Made by a program: the position numbers and the translations under genes. Below, piece by piece: positions 1 through 34,949 of a stretch of 64,000 nt of DNA. Below the pieces are notes generated by a model. The model had not been told where the DNA came from and did not search any database. It saw only the letters and a list, made by a program, of their open reading frames with translations. Within the stretch, counting starts at the first letter, position 1, and every line of letters begins with the position of its first letter. Source of the stretch: Lepturacanthus savala (lineage: Eukaryota; Chordata; Actinopteri; Scombriformes; Trichiuridae); assembly GCA_030544235.1 (NCBI GenBank), contig CM060465.1, positions 35,879,488 through 35,943,487 of the forward strand, in the 5' to 3' direction.

Positions 1-969
1 GCTACGATGTGACTAACGAAGCTGAGAAATTAACGGTTTGGACTCTATGAGGCTCCAAATAGAGCTTGGTGGGTCCTTTCTCTCCATCAGCTGTCATGTT
101 AAACCTGATTTAAATGTTTCTGAAAATTAAAATTTTCTATATTATTTAACTTACTCCTATACTCACGTTTTTCAAGCTACAGAAATAAAAATTACATCAA
201 TATATCCGGCAGAGTCTCTGCTCTCAGAAAATCTGATCATTTTCCCTCTAACATTTACGGTTTTGGATTTATCAGCATAAGTTCAGAGGTGTGATTTATG
301 ACGTGCGGATTAAATTTCTAAGTGATCCTAAAATTGAATAAAAGTTTTACAAACAAATTTCTCCTACAGCTACAGTTTTCATCTCATGTAAATGATTTTT
401 ACATCAAAATGTAGGTAAATTCGTCCTGATCACAAAAATGTGACGACCAAAGCTGAGAAACTAACGGTTTGGACTCTATGAGGCTCCAAATAGAGCTTGG
501 TGCATCCTTTCTTGCCATCCACTCTCATATTAAACCGGATTTAAATGTTTCTGGGAATCCCAAATGTTCATATTATTTAACCTACTCCTGTGCTCACATT
601 TTTTGACCTACAGTTATAAAATGACATCAGTATGACCAGCAGAGTCTCTGCTCTCAGAAAATATGGTCATTTTGCCTCTAGTATTAACAGTTTTGGATTT
701 ATAAGCAGGAGTTTAGAGGTGCTATTCATGACATGCGAATTAAATATCTCAGTGATCTTCAATTCATAGTTTTTCGAACAAATTGCTCCTACGGCCACAA
801 TATTTCATCATATGTACATGATTTATACATCATAACGTAGGTAAATTCCTGTTGATCGCTCACATGTGTTAACTGAAACAGAGAGACGTTTGGTTCAGTC
901 TCTACGAGGCTGTAATTGAAGCTTGACGCCTTCATCAGCCCCATTAACCCCGATGTTAAAATGTTTCAG
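1..969. repeat. Tandem ~430-bp repeat ending at a splice acceptor
   Basis: Two diverged copies of a ~430-bp unit (about 1-436 and 437-862) are followed by a partial third copy whose last bases become the acceptor of vps9d1 exon 1 (AG at 968-969). Shared blocks include the phrase around 'ctatgaggctccaaatagag' (about 45 and 478) and the 'aaatgtttc' block at about 112, 544 and 960. A related dispersed copy lies near 21,765-21,960, so the unit is also an interspersed family. No coding potential is seen. Confidence 0.75.
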
Positions 970-23519
<22,550 letters not shown>

Positions 23520-23537
<18 letters not shown>

Positions 23538-23705
23538 AACAGGTAAATGAAGACGGCTGCTTCTATAGGGATATTTATATTTACTGAAATTAAAGAAGTC
23601 ATTGAAACAGGTAAATGAAGACGGCTGCTTCTATAGGAATATTTATATTTAATGAAATTAAAGTCATTGAAACAGGTAAATGAAGACGGGTTCAACATCT
23701 ATAGG
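23520..23705 (+). repeat. 66-bp triplicate at the vps9d1 stop codon
   Basis: Three copies of 'tgaaacaggtaaatgaagac' plus about 46 bp. The first copy starts with the TGA stop at 23535-23537. Each copy contains CAG|GTAAAT, which could act as a donor just after the stop. Confidence 0.9.
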
Positions 23706-23764
23706 AATATTTACATTTACTGAGTTTTATTACAGACATGCAGCAACATTTAGAGACAACCCAG

Positions 23765-24035
23765 TACCATGAGTATGTCACATTAATTTATATTTTATAT
23801 ATTTTATTTGCTGCAGTCACATTAATTTATATTTTATATATATTTTATTTGCTGCAGTCACATTAATTTATATTTTATATATATTTTATTTGCTGCAGTC
23901 ACATTAATTTATATTTTATATATATTTTATTTGCTGCAGTCACATTAATTTATATTTTATATATATTTTATTTGCTGCAGTCACATTAATTTATATTTTA
24001 TATATATTTTATTTGCTGCAGTCACATTAATTTAT
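23765..24035 (+). repeat. 41-bp tandem array ending in an acceptor-like motif
   Basis: About six and a half units of 'tcacattaatttatatttta', an AT run and 'tttatttgctgcag'. Each unit ends in a T-rich stretch plus GCAG, resembling a 3' splice site. Confidence 0.9.
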
Positions 24036-24049
24036 ATATTGTATAGTTA

Positions 24050-24515
24050 GTGATAGCCTTTCTGCTCAGGTTTAGTCGTTAGTGATGTCATCAAATGTAG
24101 CAGAGCAGTTAGTCACCATGGTAACGGCCCAGCTGGTCAGCATGTGTCAGGCTGAAAGCTGATTGGTCAATAGTTTTTCATCAATAACTTTGTATCTAAA
24201 GCTCCTACAACCATATAACTTGGTGGAGATCATGTTGAAGACCAATCAAACTGATTCTATAGTATTGGGGCCCCGCCTCCTCAAAGCTGATTGGCTCATG
24301 GGTTTCCCTTAATAACTTTGGATCTAAAGTTCACAGACTCACCAAACTTTCTGAGATTGATATTAACACCGTGCACCATCATTAGCCACATGGTGGTTAC
24401 CACGGCAACAAAGTTGCCAGTTTGGTGCAATTGATTCCCATGCACAGACCCCCGACAGCCCCGGAGCCCAGACCCAACTCTCACAATTTCCATGGGAATT
24501 GTCTGGTTTATATAT
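24050..24515. repeat. Second copy of the 22-kb interspersed repeat
   Basis: Shares 'gctgattggt', 'aataacttt', 'atctaaagctcctac' and 'ccatgggaattgtc' text with 21,970-22,320. Internally it repeats the 'taactttg.atctaaag' segment. Confidence 0.65.
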
Positions 24516-25090
24516 ATTTTATATATTTTATTATATTCAGAGCTACAGTCAGAGGTTTATTTATTTATATATTTTATATATATTTTACTGTTCCAGTTCT
24601 GCAGTCTGAGGTTTTTCCTGCTCCAGAGACTCAGCTGAACCTGAGAGTTCTGTTCTTGCTGAACATTGAACTAAAGACGTTGAACCAGCGGCTGAAGAGT
24701 CAGAGGCGATGAATCAGAGGATGAAATGGTTGAATGGATGTTTCCATGAATCTGACCAAAAAGCACTGAAAGTGATGAGAATCCTGTCGATTGTTCTATA
24801 GAATAGTGTTTTATTATAAGAATCAACAGTTTTTTATCCACATACCTGACACTTTTAAACATTGGCTCATAAACAGGCCTGAGATTTATGATTTTATGTA
24901 GAAATCTTCATCCACAGACTCAGAATCCAACAGATTTTCTGCACTTTTCTGTTATTTTTTTTATTTTTTTTGCTCCACTGGGTGATTGTTAGAGCTGAAA
25001 CTCGTCCTGAGGACAGAGAAGATGAAACGAGACAGTTACAGTACTTATTATTACAGATATATGACTAATAACACTGCACTTTGTTGTTGG

Positions 25091-25092
<2 letters not shown>

Positions 25093-25132
<40 letters not shown>
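25093..25132. repeat. (TG)n microsatellite
   Basis: About 20 TG dinucleotides in intergenic DNA. Confidence 0.95.
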
Positions 25133-25134
<2 letters not shown>

Positions 25135-25139
25135 CAAGT

Positions 25140-28080
25140 CAAACCACTGGACCCATTATTATAGCATTTTAATTTGAAAATACATCCTCATAATTATTAA
25201 CATGTTTTCTTGTCTAATTATTAGGAGAATATTAGAGCCACACTGACAGAAATAGAAATATATCTATTACTCCCAATAAGTCAGGGTTATTAACTCCTGC
25301 TGTTCCTGTTTAGTCTGATTTTTAATATTTTCATTAGTTTTTTATTAACCAAGAAAGTTCAATATCCCTGAATTATTGAGAGAAGTTTTATATTTTTTCT
25401 TTTAAATTTCAAGTGGTAAAAATCCACTTCCACTGATTTATTTCCTTTTCTCTACAAACGTCTGGTTTGTTGTTTTTCCTTTGGAATAAAAACAGTTGAG
25501 TTCAACCAAAATATATATAAATATTATGAAAAAACCCAAATCTGCTTCACATTCCTGGTTTTTACGGTTGGTTTTGACTTTATTCTCATTAAATTACCAC
25601 TTTAAAAGTCCGTGTGGCTCTAATATTCCATCAGATCCATCAATTCTTCTTCTTTTTAATTCCAAGGCATAAAATCAACCACATTTACATTTTTTGCAGT
25701 TTTCATTTTCCCCAAATCGACAATAACTGAACTCTAATTTCTAATTCTTCTCATATAATAAAGGATGGCTGCATGCAGCCTCTGTATTCTTATTATCCAG
25801 GTATTTGTTGGTAAAAGATGCTTGACATATAAATAGAATGATTGTTTTATGTGGATCTGACAGGATTAATTTAATATTTTGGCTTTTTAACACGAGAAAC
25901 AGGTCGAAGGTTTTACTTTTGTAATGTGAATGAATGGAAATATTCAGATTTAATTAACAAACGGTGATTTAAATTGTATTAAAGTAAATCTGTCTCTAGA
26001 TTCAGTTGAATTTCTAGCATTAAATTGTTTTTTTTATTTTTATCCTCTGAATTCAACTTCCCAAATGTCCAATAACACGTTTTCACTTTTATTTTCCAAT
26101 GTTCACGTATTCAGAGTCAAACTTTAAGTATTAAAGATTCAAAATCTCTTAAAAATGTAAATTTTCTTCTCTAGAATTTAAAGAAATATGAAAATCTATT
26201 ATTTGAATTTTTAAAACTACAACTTTTGAGTCTGAATTTCTAGGATTTTAAATTCAGAGGTTAAACATTTAGAAAATGAATCTATGTTGGAGTTTAATTG
26301 ATGTCTGGCGACAGATTTACTCCATAAATGTGTAATAAATGGGCTGAAACTTCACTTTTTGTTCACTTCCAGACTGAAAACTTCGTATTAACCTATTTTT
26401 TTATTTTCTTGGGTCCAAAAGATGTGAAAATGTGTCTGAAGAAGAGTTTTTTGTCATAGTTTAACAGCAAAAACATGTTAATATAAAATGTTGTAATAAA
26501 GCTGCTGTGACTCTAAGTGGATTAAACCACTGTTTCTGTAAATGAATTATATTTTTGTTGCTTTTGAAAAACTGAATGTGATTAAAGTTTTACTGATGAA
26601 TGTGAGTTTAACTTAATAAAGATACAGAGAAATGGGTGAATCATTGAAACTGAGTGTTTTCTACCATAAATTTAATTTAACATTTACAGGATTTTATTTC
26701 TGTTTGAATGTTTGAAGCTGCTTTTTAATCAGTTCTTGAATTTTGGAAATAAAAAATAAAATAATTGGAATTAAAAAACAATTGAGAAAACTCTACTATA
26801 CTACTAAAATATAGGATTTAATGTTTTTGTTTTATTTTTGTTTAAAATATTTTCTATCCAAAAAAAGTGGAAATTTATGAACCAAAATTTAAAGAAAATA
26901 CTTAATTAATTAATTTATCCAACTATATTTTTTAAGTTTATTAATTGTATATATATTTTTTTTTCAGTATTTGCAGAATGATTATTTTGAGTAGGATTTA
27001 TGTAAATATGATGTATATATGACAAAAAGTTAAATTATGGGATAAAAACAAAAGGTGAGTCACAAAAAAATTAATTATGAAATAAAGAAAATGATCTGCC
27101 AATTTTTCTTGATTTTTATCAATTTGAAAAAAAGAAATTTATTAGATTAAAATTAAAAAATATGATAAAAGGTAAAAAAAAATGTTTAGATAAAATTGAT
27201 GTCCAAACTATTAGATAAAAACATGAAAATGTGTAAATTATTAAAACAAAACTGATAATAAATGACATGAAAAGTCAAAATTGAGATATGTATATTTTTT
27301 TAAAAAATCCTGAATTATTATGTGCTAATTTTTATCAATTTAGAAAAAAATATTTTTATAAAAATTTAAGTTTTAATGTCTAATTTATTTTTTTTGTATT
27401 TTAATTAAGTAAATCAGAATACTTATTCTGTCACTAAAGTACTATAATTAAAATGTATTTTTATGTATTTTTTACATTGTTTTGTAATTTTAATTTGGCT
27501 CCAAATTATTATATATAAAAATATAAAATTTTTCTAAACTAGTGCAGCAGGAAGTGTGTATTCCTCTCTGAAAAATGACTGATGGTCTGTTTTATAATCC
27601 GAATAAATAAATCGTACATTGGGTCAGACACAGAAAATACAGTTATTAAAATAAAAAGTATGATTTATGTTGAAAGGTCAGATCAGTTTTTCTGTTGATC
27701 AGACAATTAAAACCAGACTTTATGATAAATCTGTAATTTCCTGTGTTTTCTTGTATAGTGAATAAAACACCTGGATGTGATTAACCAGATTAATCCAGGT
27801 TTTTATTATACATTTACGTTCATGGCGTCAGTCTTTAGGCTGAGACGTTCAATCATTGCTGAACATGCATTTGTCTTTGAAAGCCTGAGGAAAATGGGTC
27901 GTTCAAGACTTTGATCAGAAGAATTGATTAAAAAGTTGATTCTAAAATGATCCAGTGCCTTAAAATGGAGAAAAACCAGAGACACAAATATCAGACAACC
28001 ATCAGAATGGATGTAAGGATGTTAACGAGTCAATGATCAGTCTGGAGTTACCTGTAAATGTAGAAGACGTCTGAGTGAAG
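25140..28080. other. Intergenic AT-rich DNA without recognised features
   Basis: No convincing exons, RNA genes or tandem arrays on either strand. Several 'aataaa' words could serve as distant poly(A) signals for vps9d1, but none can be assigned. Confidence 0.5.
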
Positions 28081-28084
28081 CTGA

Positions 28085-28370
28085 TCTATTGACTAGAATC
28101 ACCACAAAGTCCCTCTGTTAAAGGAAAATGCATCATCAGTTGTTTCATACTGAAGAGGAAATACCTTTGAAATGTGAGTTTCAACAAGACGACGACTCCA
28201 AACTCACCAGTAAACCAGCAGCATCTTGGTTCCAGATCAACAGATTAAAGTTCTGGAGCAGCCAGACCAATCCCTGGACCTGAATCCAATCAAGAACTTG
28301 TGGGTTGATATTAAAGATTATGTTTCTGAAGCAAAACCAAGAAATTGTGAAATGGAAGGAAGGCAGTTTT
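28085..28370 (+). mobile_element. Decayed Tc1-type transposase fragment
   Basis: At about 28,168-28,210 a frame reads FQQDDDSKLTSK, close to the Tc1 catalytic-region motif FQQDNDPKHT. In another frame at about 28,260-28,320, SLDLNPIKNLWVDIK matches the Tc1 'DLNPIEhlW' motif. The pieces are in different frames, so the copy is inactive. No flanking inverted repeats could be placed. Confidence 0.75.
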
Positions 28371-28379
28371 TTGTTTAGA

Positions 28380-31300
28380 GGCTATAAGTTTGACCTTCAC
28401 TGAATTTAAAAGTCCTACGTCCAAAGCAAAGTTATTGTGAGAAACACTTTGGTAGAAAAACCATGAACTCTCACAAGGGAAGAGGGTTTGTGGTGTTGTG
28501 GGTTTGTCTAGGACCCTGAAGCATCAGTGATGTGGTTTAAGACCACCTTTCAACCAATCGCTTTGAGGCTGAACATTTGATCTTTGTTGTAAGTCCTACA
28601 TCCAGAGTCAAGATGTTAAGATCACCTGGAGAAACAACCTCAGGATGAGAATGAGTCATAGTCTGGTGGGTTAAGGTGCTACCTGGAACCATCAGTGGTT
28701 CAGGTCTACCCCTGGTTCAAATCCTCCTCTCGACAAGAAGATACATGGTGCCATCAAAGTTTTGAGGCATCCATTCTCATTGAATTTAAAAGTCCAACAT
28801 CCACAGTGAAGACCTTAAAAGCACTAAGAGAAACACCCCAAGCATGAAGAAGACTTGTGGTCTAGTGGGTTTACTCCTGACCGTGATCCAGGTGTGTGCT
28901 GGTTCGAATCCACTGATGGGTGAGCATTCAGAGTTTTGAGGCCTTGAATTTAAAAAGGCCAACATCTGAAGTGAAGATGATAAATGCTCCCAGAGAACCC
29001 GTCTCACCGTGAAGGGGCCGGTGGCATAACGTGGTAGTAGTCCAGGTCCCTAAGGCGCCGACCGCCGCGGAACCTGGTTCGAACCCCCAGCACCGGGACC
29101 CGGATCAAAAAACACATTGACCTGCGGAAGCAGGGACGGGGGGGGCCTTGTCCCCCCCGAAGTTTCTAGGATGTGGAACGTGGGGGTTATGGAAGAGGAA
29201 ATGAAGAACGACTTGAAGTTTAGTAGGAATGATGGGACGTACCTTTTAAGAATGTTGGAAGTGTTTTGACTTGCCTGCCTACATACCCACTAGCCTACCT
29301 CTAAGTATGTTATTAGTATTACCACATAATTAAAGTAGGCTAAGTCATGTGGCCTGGCTAGTAGGTAAGTCAACAAAAGGCTTCCAATATTGGCTAGGTT
29401 GGTATGTAGGCTAGTTAGGTAGAAGACTTACAACATTCTTAAAAGGTACATCCCATCATTCCTACTAAACTTCAAGTCGTTCTTCATTTCCTCTTCCATA
29501 ACCCCCACGTTCCACATCCTAGAAACTTCGGGGGGGACAAGGCCCCCCCCGTCCCTGCTTCCGCAGGTCAATGTGTTTTTTGATCCGGGTCCCGGTGCTG
29601 GGGGTTCGAACCAGGTTCCGCGGCGGTCGGCGCCTTAGGGACCTGGACTACTACCACGTTATGCCACCGGCCCCTTCACGGTGAGACGGGTTCTCTGGGA
29701 GCATTTATCATCTTCACTTCAGATGTTGGCCTTTTTAAATTCAAGGCCTCAAAACTCTGAAAGCTTACCCATCAGTGGATTCGAACCAGCACACACCTGG
29801 ATCACGGTCAGGAGTAAACCCACTAGACCACAAGTCTTCTTCATGCTTGGGGTGTTTCTCTTAGTGCTTTTAAGGTCTTCACTGTAGATTTTGTTTTAGA
29901 GCATAGGGTAACTTTGTGTCTACAGGAGGATTTGAACCAGGGGTAGACCCAATCCTCTGATGCTTCCAGGTAGCACCTTAACACACCAGACCATGAGTCA
30001 TTCTCTGCCTGAGGGTGTTTCTCCAGGTGATCTTAACATCTTGACTGTGGATGTAGGACTTTTAAATTCAATGAAGATCAAATGTTCAGCCTTAAAACCA
30101 TCGGTTGAAAGACGGTCTTGAACCACATCACTGATGCTTCAGGGTCCCAGATAAACCCACAACACCACAACCCCTCTTCCCGTGTGAGAGTTCTAGACAA
30201 AAAGGAGTAGTAGACCCCCTTGAAGTTTTGAGGTGTCCATCCTCATTGGAGTTAACATCCAGTCTGAAGAAGTTAAATACACCATGAGAACATTTTTTCA
30301 CATCAGTACTTGTAGTGTGGTGGGTTTGTTGCGGACCATGATCCAGGTGTATGGTGGTTCAAATCCAGCAGTAGATGGTTTCAAGCCTCTAGTCCAACAT
30401 CCAAGGTGAAGATGTTAAATGCTTCCAGAGAATGTGGTTGGCTGCAAGTTTGATCTTCATTCAATTTAAAAGTCCTACATCCAGAGTTAAGATGTTAAGA
30501 TCACCTGGAGAAACACACTCATGCTGAGAATGACACATAGTCTGTTGTGTTAAGGTGCTACCCGAAAGCATCAGTGGTTCAGGTCTACCCCTGGTTCAAA
30601 TCCACCTGTAGACAAAACGTTACATGGTGCCGTCAAAGTTTTGAGGCATCCATTCTCATTGAATTTAAAAGGCCAACATCCACAGTGAAGACCTTAAATG
30701 CAGTAAGAGAACCCCGCGAGCATGAAGGGGGCTCGTGGTCTGGTGGGTTTGCTTATAACCATGATCCAGGTGTGTGGTGGTTCAAATCCACTGATGGACG
30801 AGCTTTCAGAGTTTTGAGTCCTTGAATTTGAAAAATCCGAAGTGAAGATGATAAATGCGCCTACAGAACGTGTCTCACCGTGAAGGGGCTGGTGGCATAA
30901 TGTGGTAGTAGTCCAGGTCTCTAAGGCGCCGACCGCCGCGGAACCTGGTTCGAACCCCCAGCACCGGGACCCGGATCAAAAAACACATTGACCTGTGGAA
31001 GCAGGGACGGGGGGGGCCTTGTCCCCCCCGAAGTTTCTAGGATGTCGAATGTGGGGGTTATGGAAGAGGAAACGAAGAACGACCCGAAGTTTAGTAGGAA
31101 AGATGTGTTTTAAGAATGTTGGAAGTGTTTTGATGACTTGCCTGCCTACATACCTACTAGCCAGGCCACATGACTTGGCCTACCTTAATTGTGTGGTAAT
31201 ACTAATAACATACTTAGAGGTAGGCTAAGTGATGCAGCCTGGCTAGTGGGTATGTAGGCAGGCAAGTCAACAAAACACTTCCAACATTCTTAAAAGGTAC

Positions 31301-32900
31301 GTCCCATCATTCCTACTAAACTTCAGGTCGTTCTTCATTTCCTCTTCCATAACCCCCACGTTCCATATCCTAGAAACTTCGGGGGGGACAAGGCCCCCCC
31401 CGTCCCTGCTTCCGCAGGTCAATGTGTTTTTTGATCCAGGTCCCGGTGCTGGGGGTTCGAACCAGGTTCCGCGGCGATTGACGCCTTAGAGACCTGGACT
31501 ACTACCACGTTATGCCACCAGCCCCTTCACAGTGAGACGGGTTCTGTAGGCGCATTTATCATATTCACTTCAGATGTTGGCCTTTTTAAATTCAAGGACT
31601 CAAAACTCTCGGAGTTCATCCACTGGTGGAGTTGAACCACCACACACCTGGATCATGGTCAGGAGCAAACCCACTAGACCATGAGTCTTCTTCATGCTAG
31701 GGGTGTTTCTCTTAGTGCTTTTAAGGTCTTCACTGTGGATGTTGGACTTTTAAATTCAAAAGTTTTAGGGCATCATGCATCTTCTTGTCTACAGGTGGAT
31801 TTGAACCAGGGGTAGACCTGAACCACTGATGCTTTCAGGTAGCACCTTAACCCACCAGACTATGTGCCAATCACCACACAGGAGCGTCTCTCCAGGTGAT
31901 CTTAACATCTTAACTCTGGATGTAGGACTTTTAAATTGAATGAAGATCAAACTTGCAGCCTCAAAAGCATCTTTAGATAGATGAACCACTGGTGGTTTTG
32001 AAACAACTTAGACCTCATCAACAATGGTTCTGGTTCATACATAAATCCACCACACCACAAGTCCATCACATTCTGAAAGATGTTCTCTGGAAGCATTTAA
32101 CTTCTCCACCTTGGATGTTGGCCTTATAAATTCAGAGCCTCAAAACACTTATAGTTCACCTACTGGTGGATTTGAACAACCACACATGTGGATCATGGTC
32201 CCCAACAAACCCACCACACTACAAGAACTCATACAAAGAGGTGTTCTCATGGTGTATTTAACTTCTTCACTATGAATCCAAATCCAATGAGGATGGACGC
32301 CTCAAAACTCCAGGGCAGTCTACTACTCCTTTAAATCTACAGGAGGACTTGAACCAGGGTAGACCTGAACTACTGATGTTGGACCTGAACCCACCAGACT
32401 ACGAGTCTCCGACTGAGAGCTTTTCTCCTGGTGATATTAACATCTTAACTATGGATGTAGGCCTCTTGAATTCAAGATCAAGTGTTGAGCCTCAAAACTT
32501 CAACACTTTCTTTTGATAGATGGTCCACGAGTGGTTTTGAACCATCACATGACAGAGTGCCCGGTTCTCCAGGGTCCTCCCTAAAACCACCACACCACAA
32601 GTCCTCTTCATGTTGAGAACTGTTCTGTTAACGTCTTCACTTTTGCTGGAAACCTCAAAACTTCAAGAGAGTCTTCTGACGTTTGAAGAAAGACTCAAAC
32701 CACCATACACCTGCAGCGATGACGCTTCAGGATCAGATAAAAACCACCAGACCACGACCCCCCTTCACATTGAGAACTGTTCTCTGGGCACTTCAACATC
32801 TTCACTTTGGATTTTGGCCTTTAATCTCAGTGAGAATCAAATTCACGACCTCAAAACGTTGGTTTGTTTCTGAACCCACAACCCAGACCCGGGTCCTCTA
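28380..32900. repeat. Field of ~20 tRNA-like units in two large inverted repeats
   Basis: Units of roughly 180 bp contain an A-box-like word ('tggtctagtggg', 'tggcataacgtgg') and, 40-50 bp later, a B-box (GGTTCRANYCC). B-boxes on + lie at 28714, 28901, 29076, 30356, 30593, 30779 and 30947. On - they lie at 29602-29612, 29777-29787, 29928-29938, 31453-31463, 31628-31638 and 31797-31807. The first arm (about 28,480-29,300) is repeated inverted at about 29,400-30,190, and the second (about 30,240-31,120) at about 31,270-32,070. More decayed - strand units continue to about 32,760. Linkers share 'gaatttaaaagtcc' and 'gtgaagaccttaaa'. The units nearest each centre carry a GC-rich hairpin (eight G ... 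seven C). It resembles a tRNA-derived repeat, but I do not recognise the family. Confidence 0.85.
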
Positions 32901-33084
32901 GAACTGAGGTGAAACCAGCAGCTGTGAACCTGCTGATTTGATTAGAACAGGAGGAGAAGTCGTTTGGTTTCATGGCTGAAAGACGCCCGGTTCTGGTTCT
33001 GATTAAAACCTGGATCCAAACACACTGGAATTAACTTGTTGGACCTGATGGAAAAAAACAAGTTTGAACTGTAGTGAAGGGTCA

Positions 33085-33089
33085 GAGAG

Positions 33090-33153
<64 letters not shown>

Positions 33154-33271
33154 TAGAGAGAGAGAGAGAGAGAGAATGATAGAGAGAATGATAGGGAGAG
33201 AGCGAGAGAGAGAGACAGGGAGGGGGGGAGAGAGAGAGAGAGAATGATAGAGAGAGAGAGAGACAGGGAGG

Positions 33272-33307
<36 letters not shown>

Positions 33308-33510
33308 TAGGGAGAGAGAGAGAGAGAGAGGGAACAATGATAGGAAGAGAGAGAATGATAGAACGAGTGATAGAGAGACAATAGAGAAAGAGAGAATAAG
33401 AGAATGAGAGACGGAATAATAGAGAATGATAGAGAATAATAGAAAGAGATAGAATGATAGAAAAAGAGAGAGAATAATAGAGAGAGAGAGACATGTAGAC
33501 AGACAGTCAG
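33085..33510. repeat. Poly(G) and (GA)n microsatellite
   Basis: A run of about 27 G (near 33,092-33,118) followed by about 400 bp of GA repeats with interspersed 'aatgata'. Long open frames on the complementary strand are simple products of the CT repeat. Confidence 0.97.
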
Positions 33511-33605
33511 ACAGACAGGTGTTAGTCAGATATCTAGTGGTTGTGTGTGTGGTCTCCATTAAATCTGTTTCTTCATCTCTGTAGAAGAGTCAGAAACAAC
33601 CAGCA

Positions 33606-33661
33606 CATCATCATCATCATCATCTTCATCATCATCTTCATCATCATCATCATCATCATCA
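33606..33661. repeat. (CAT)n microsatellite
   Basis: Near-perfect CAT/ATC trinucleotide run in intergenic DNA. Confidence 0.95.
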
Positions 33662-33761
33662 GTTTTTCTGTCATCAACTCGTCTCCTTCATATCAGCAGC
33701 AGGTCAGAGGTCAGCCGACCACATCCCTGCTGCTGCTGTCACGCTACGGCTGCCGGGGCGT

Positions 33762-33775
33762 GTCGCCATGGCGAC
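33762..33775. promoter_or_regulatory. Palindromic X-box-like site
   Basis: Perfect 14-bp palindrome GTCGCCATGGCGAC, close to the RFX X-box consensus. Intergenic, with no adjacent promoter identified. Confidence 0.3.
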
Positions 33776-34029
33776 AGGACGCCGCAATAAAACACTGGTA
33801 AACATCTGGAGTCCACAGAGGAACTCAATTATCCAGTAATCTGTTCAGAATGGGCTTTATTAAGAGTTCCAGCCAGAATGTGACAACACGACGCTGCTGA
33901 TGTTCTTCATCATCACCTTCATCATCACTGCAGAAAATCAGCTGCTCTTCCTGCTGGGATCTGGTTTTAGGGGTTTCTGATGGTGCATTATCTAGCATTT
34001 ATTAAAAACAGTCAATAATTAGGTTTATT

Positions 34030-34790
34030 TGGTGCATTAAACGGTTTAAATGTGGATCAGTGTTTCATCAAAGATGAAGATTCAACATAAAATGTCCAAA
34101 GATCATCAGTTTATTATTATAGAGACTAAAGAAACCAGGAAATAATCAGAGAAGAGAAGCTGGAACCAGAGAATTTACACATTTTATAATTAAAAATGAA
34201 TTAAATCTATTAATAAAAATTGTTGTTAATTTTTTTGTATTTGTAGTTTTTTTAATATATATATTTTTTATTTTTAGGAATTTTTTTGGCTTTAGTTTTT
34301 TTTGTATATATATATTTTTAGGAATTTCTGTGTTTTTTTGGATTTTAGTATTTTATTTTTTAATATTTTTACTTTTAACATTCAAATATCCAAAGATCAT
34401 CAGTTTAAAAATGAATTAAATCTATTAATCAAAATTTTAGTTAATTTTTTTCTTATAATTTTTATTTTTTTGTAGTTTTTTTAATATATATATTTTTAGG
34501 AATTTTTGTGGTTTTATTTTTTTATTTTTACTAATTTCTGTATTTTTTTTGGATTTTAGTATTTTATTTTTGTTTTATATTTTTAACATTTAAAATGTTA
34601 TACATATACTAAACAAACCTTCATCAATTATTGAATTAATTAGTAGTTTGGTTCATTAAATGGTTTAAATGTGGATCAGTGCTTCCAAAGGTAAAGATTC
34701 AACCTAAAATGTCTTTTTTTGTCCAAAGATCATCAGTTTACTATTAAATAATCAGAGAAGCTGGAACCAGAGAGTTTATATCGTATGAAG
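34030..34790. repeat. Interspersed repeat split by T-rich blocks
   Basis: Two pieces of the 5.6-kb family ('aagattcaacctaaaatgtc', 'agaagctggaaccagaga') flank T-rich blocks that end in 'catttaaa..ttatac'. Confidence 0.65.
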
Positions 34791-34949
34791 TATATAAATC
34801 AAAGCTCAGAAGACAACAGCATGAATCCTCTGGGAACAACGAATGTCAGTACAACATAAATATTTCAGTCTAAAGTTGAACCAGCTGCGTTTTTCCCTCG
34901 ACATCAAAGCTCATTCTTGGTCCAATTTTCTCTCATTTCATTTAACCTG

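Noticed and set aside
28850..28920. Functional tRNA gene
   Set aside because: A- and B-box words are good but the acceptor and anticodon stems do not pair convincingly by eye; described as tRNA-like only.
28786..29887. Matching 68-73-codon frames on opposite strands
   Set aside because: Both come from the two arms of a palindrome made of tRNA-like units; no protein features.
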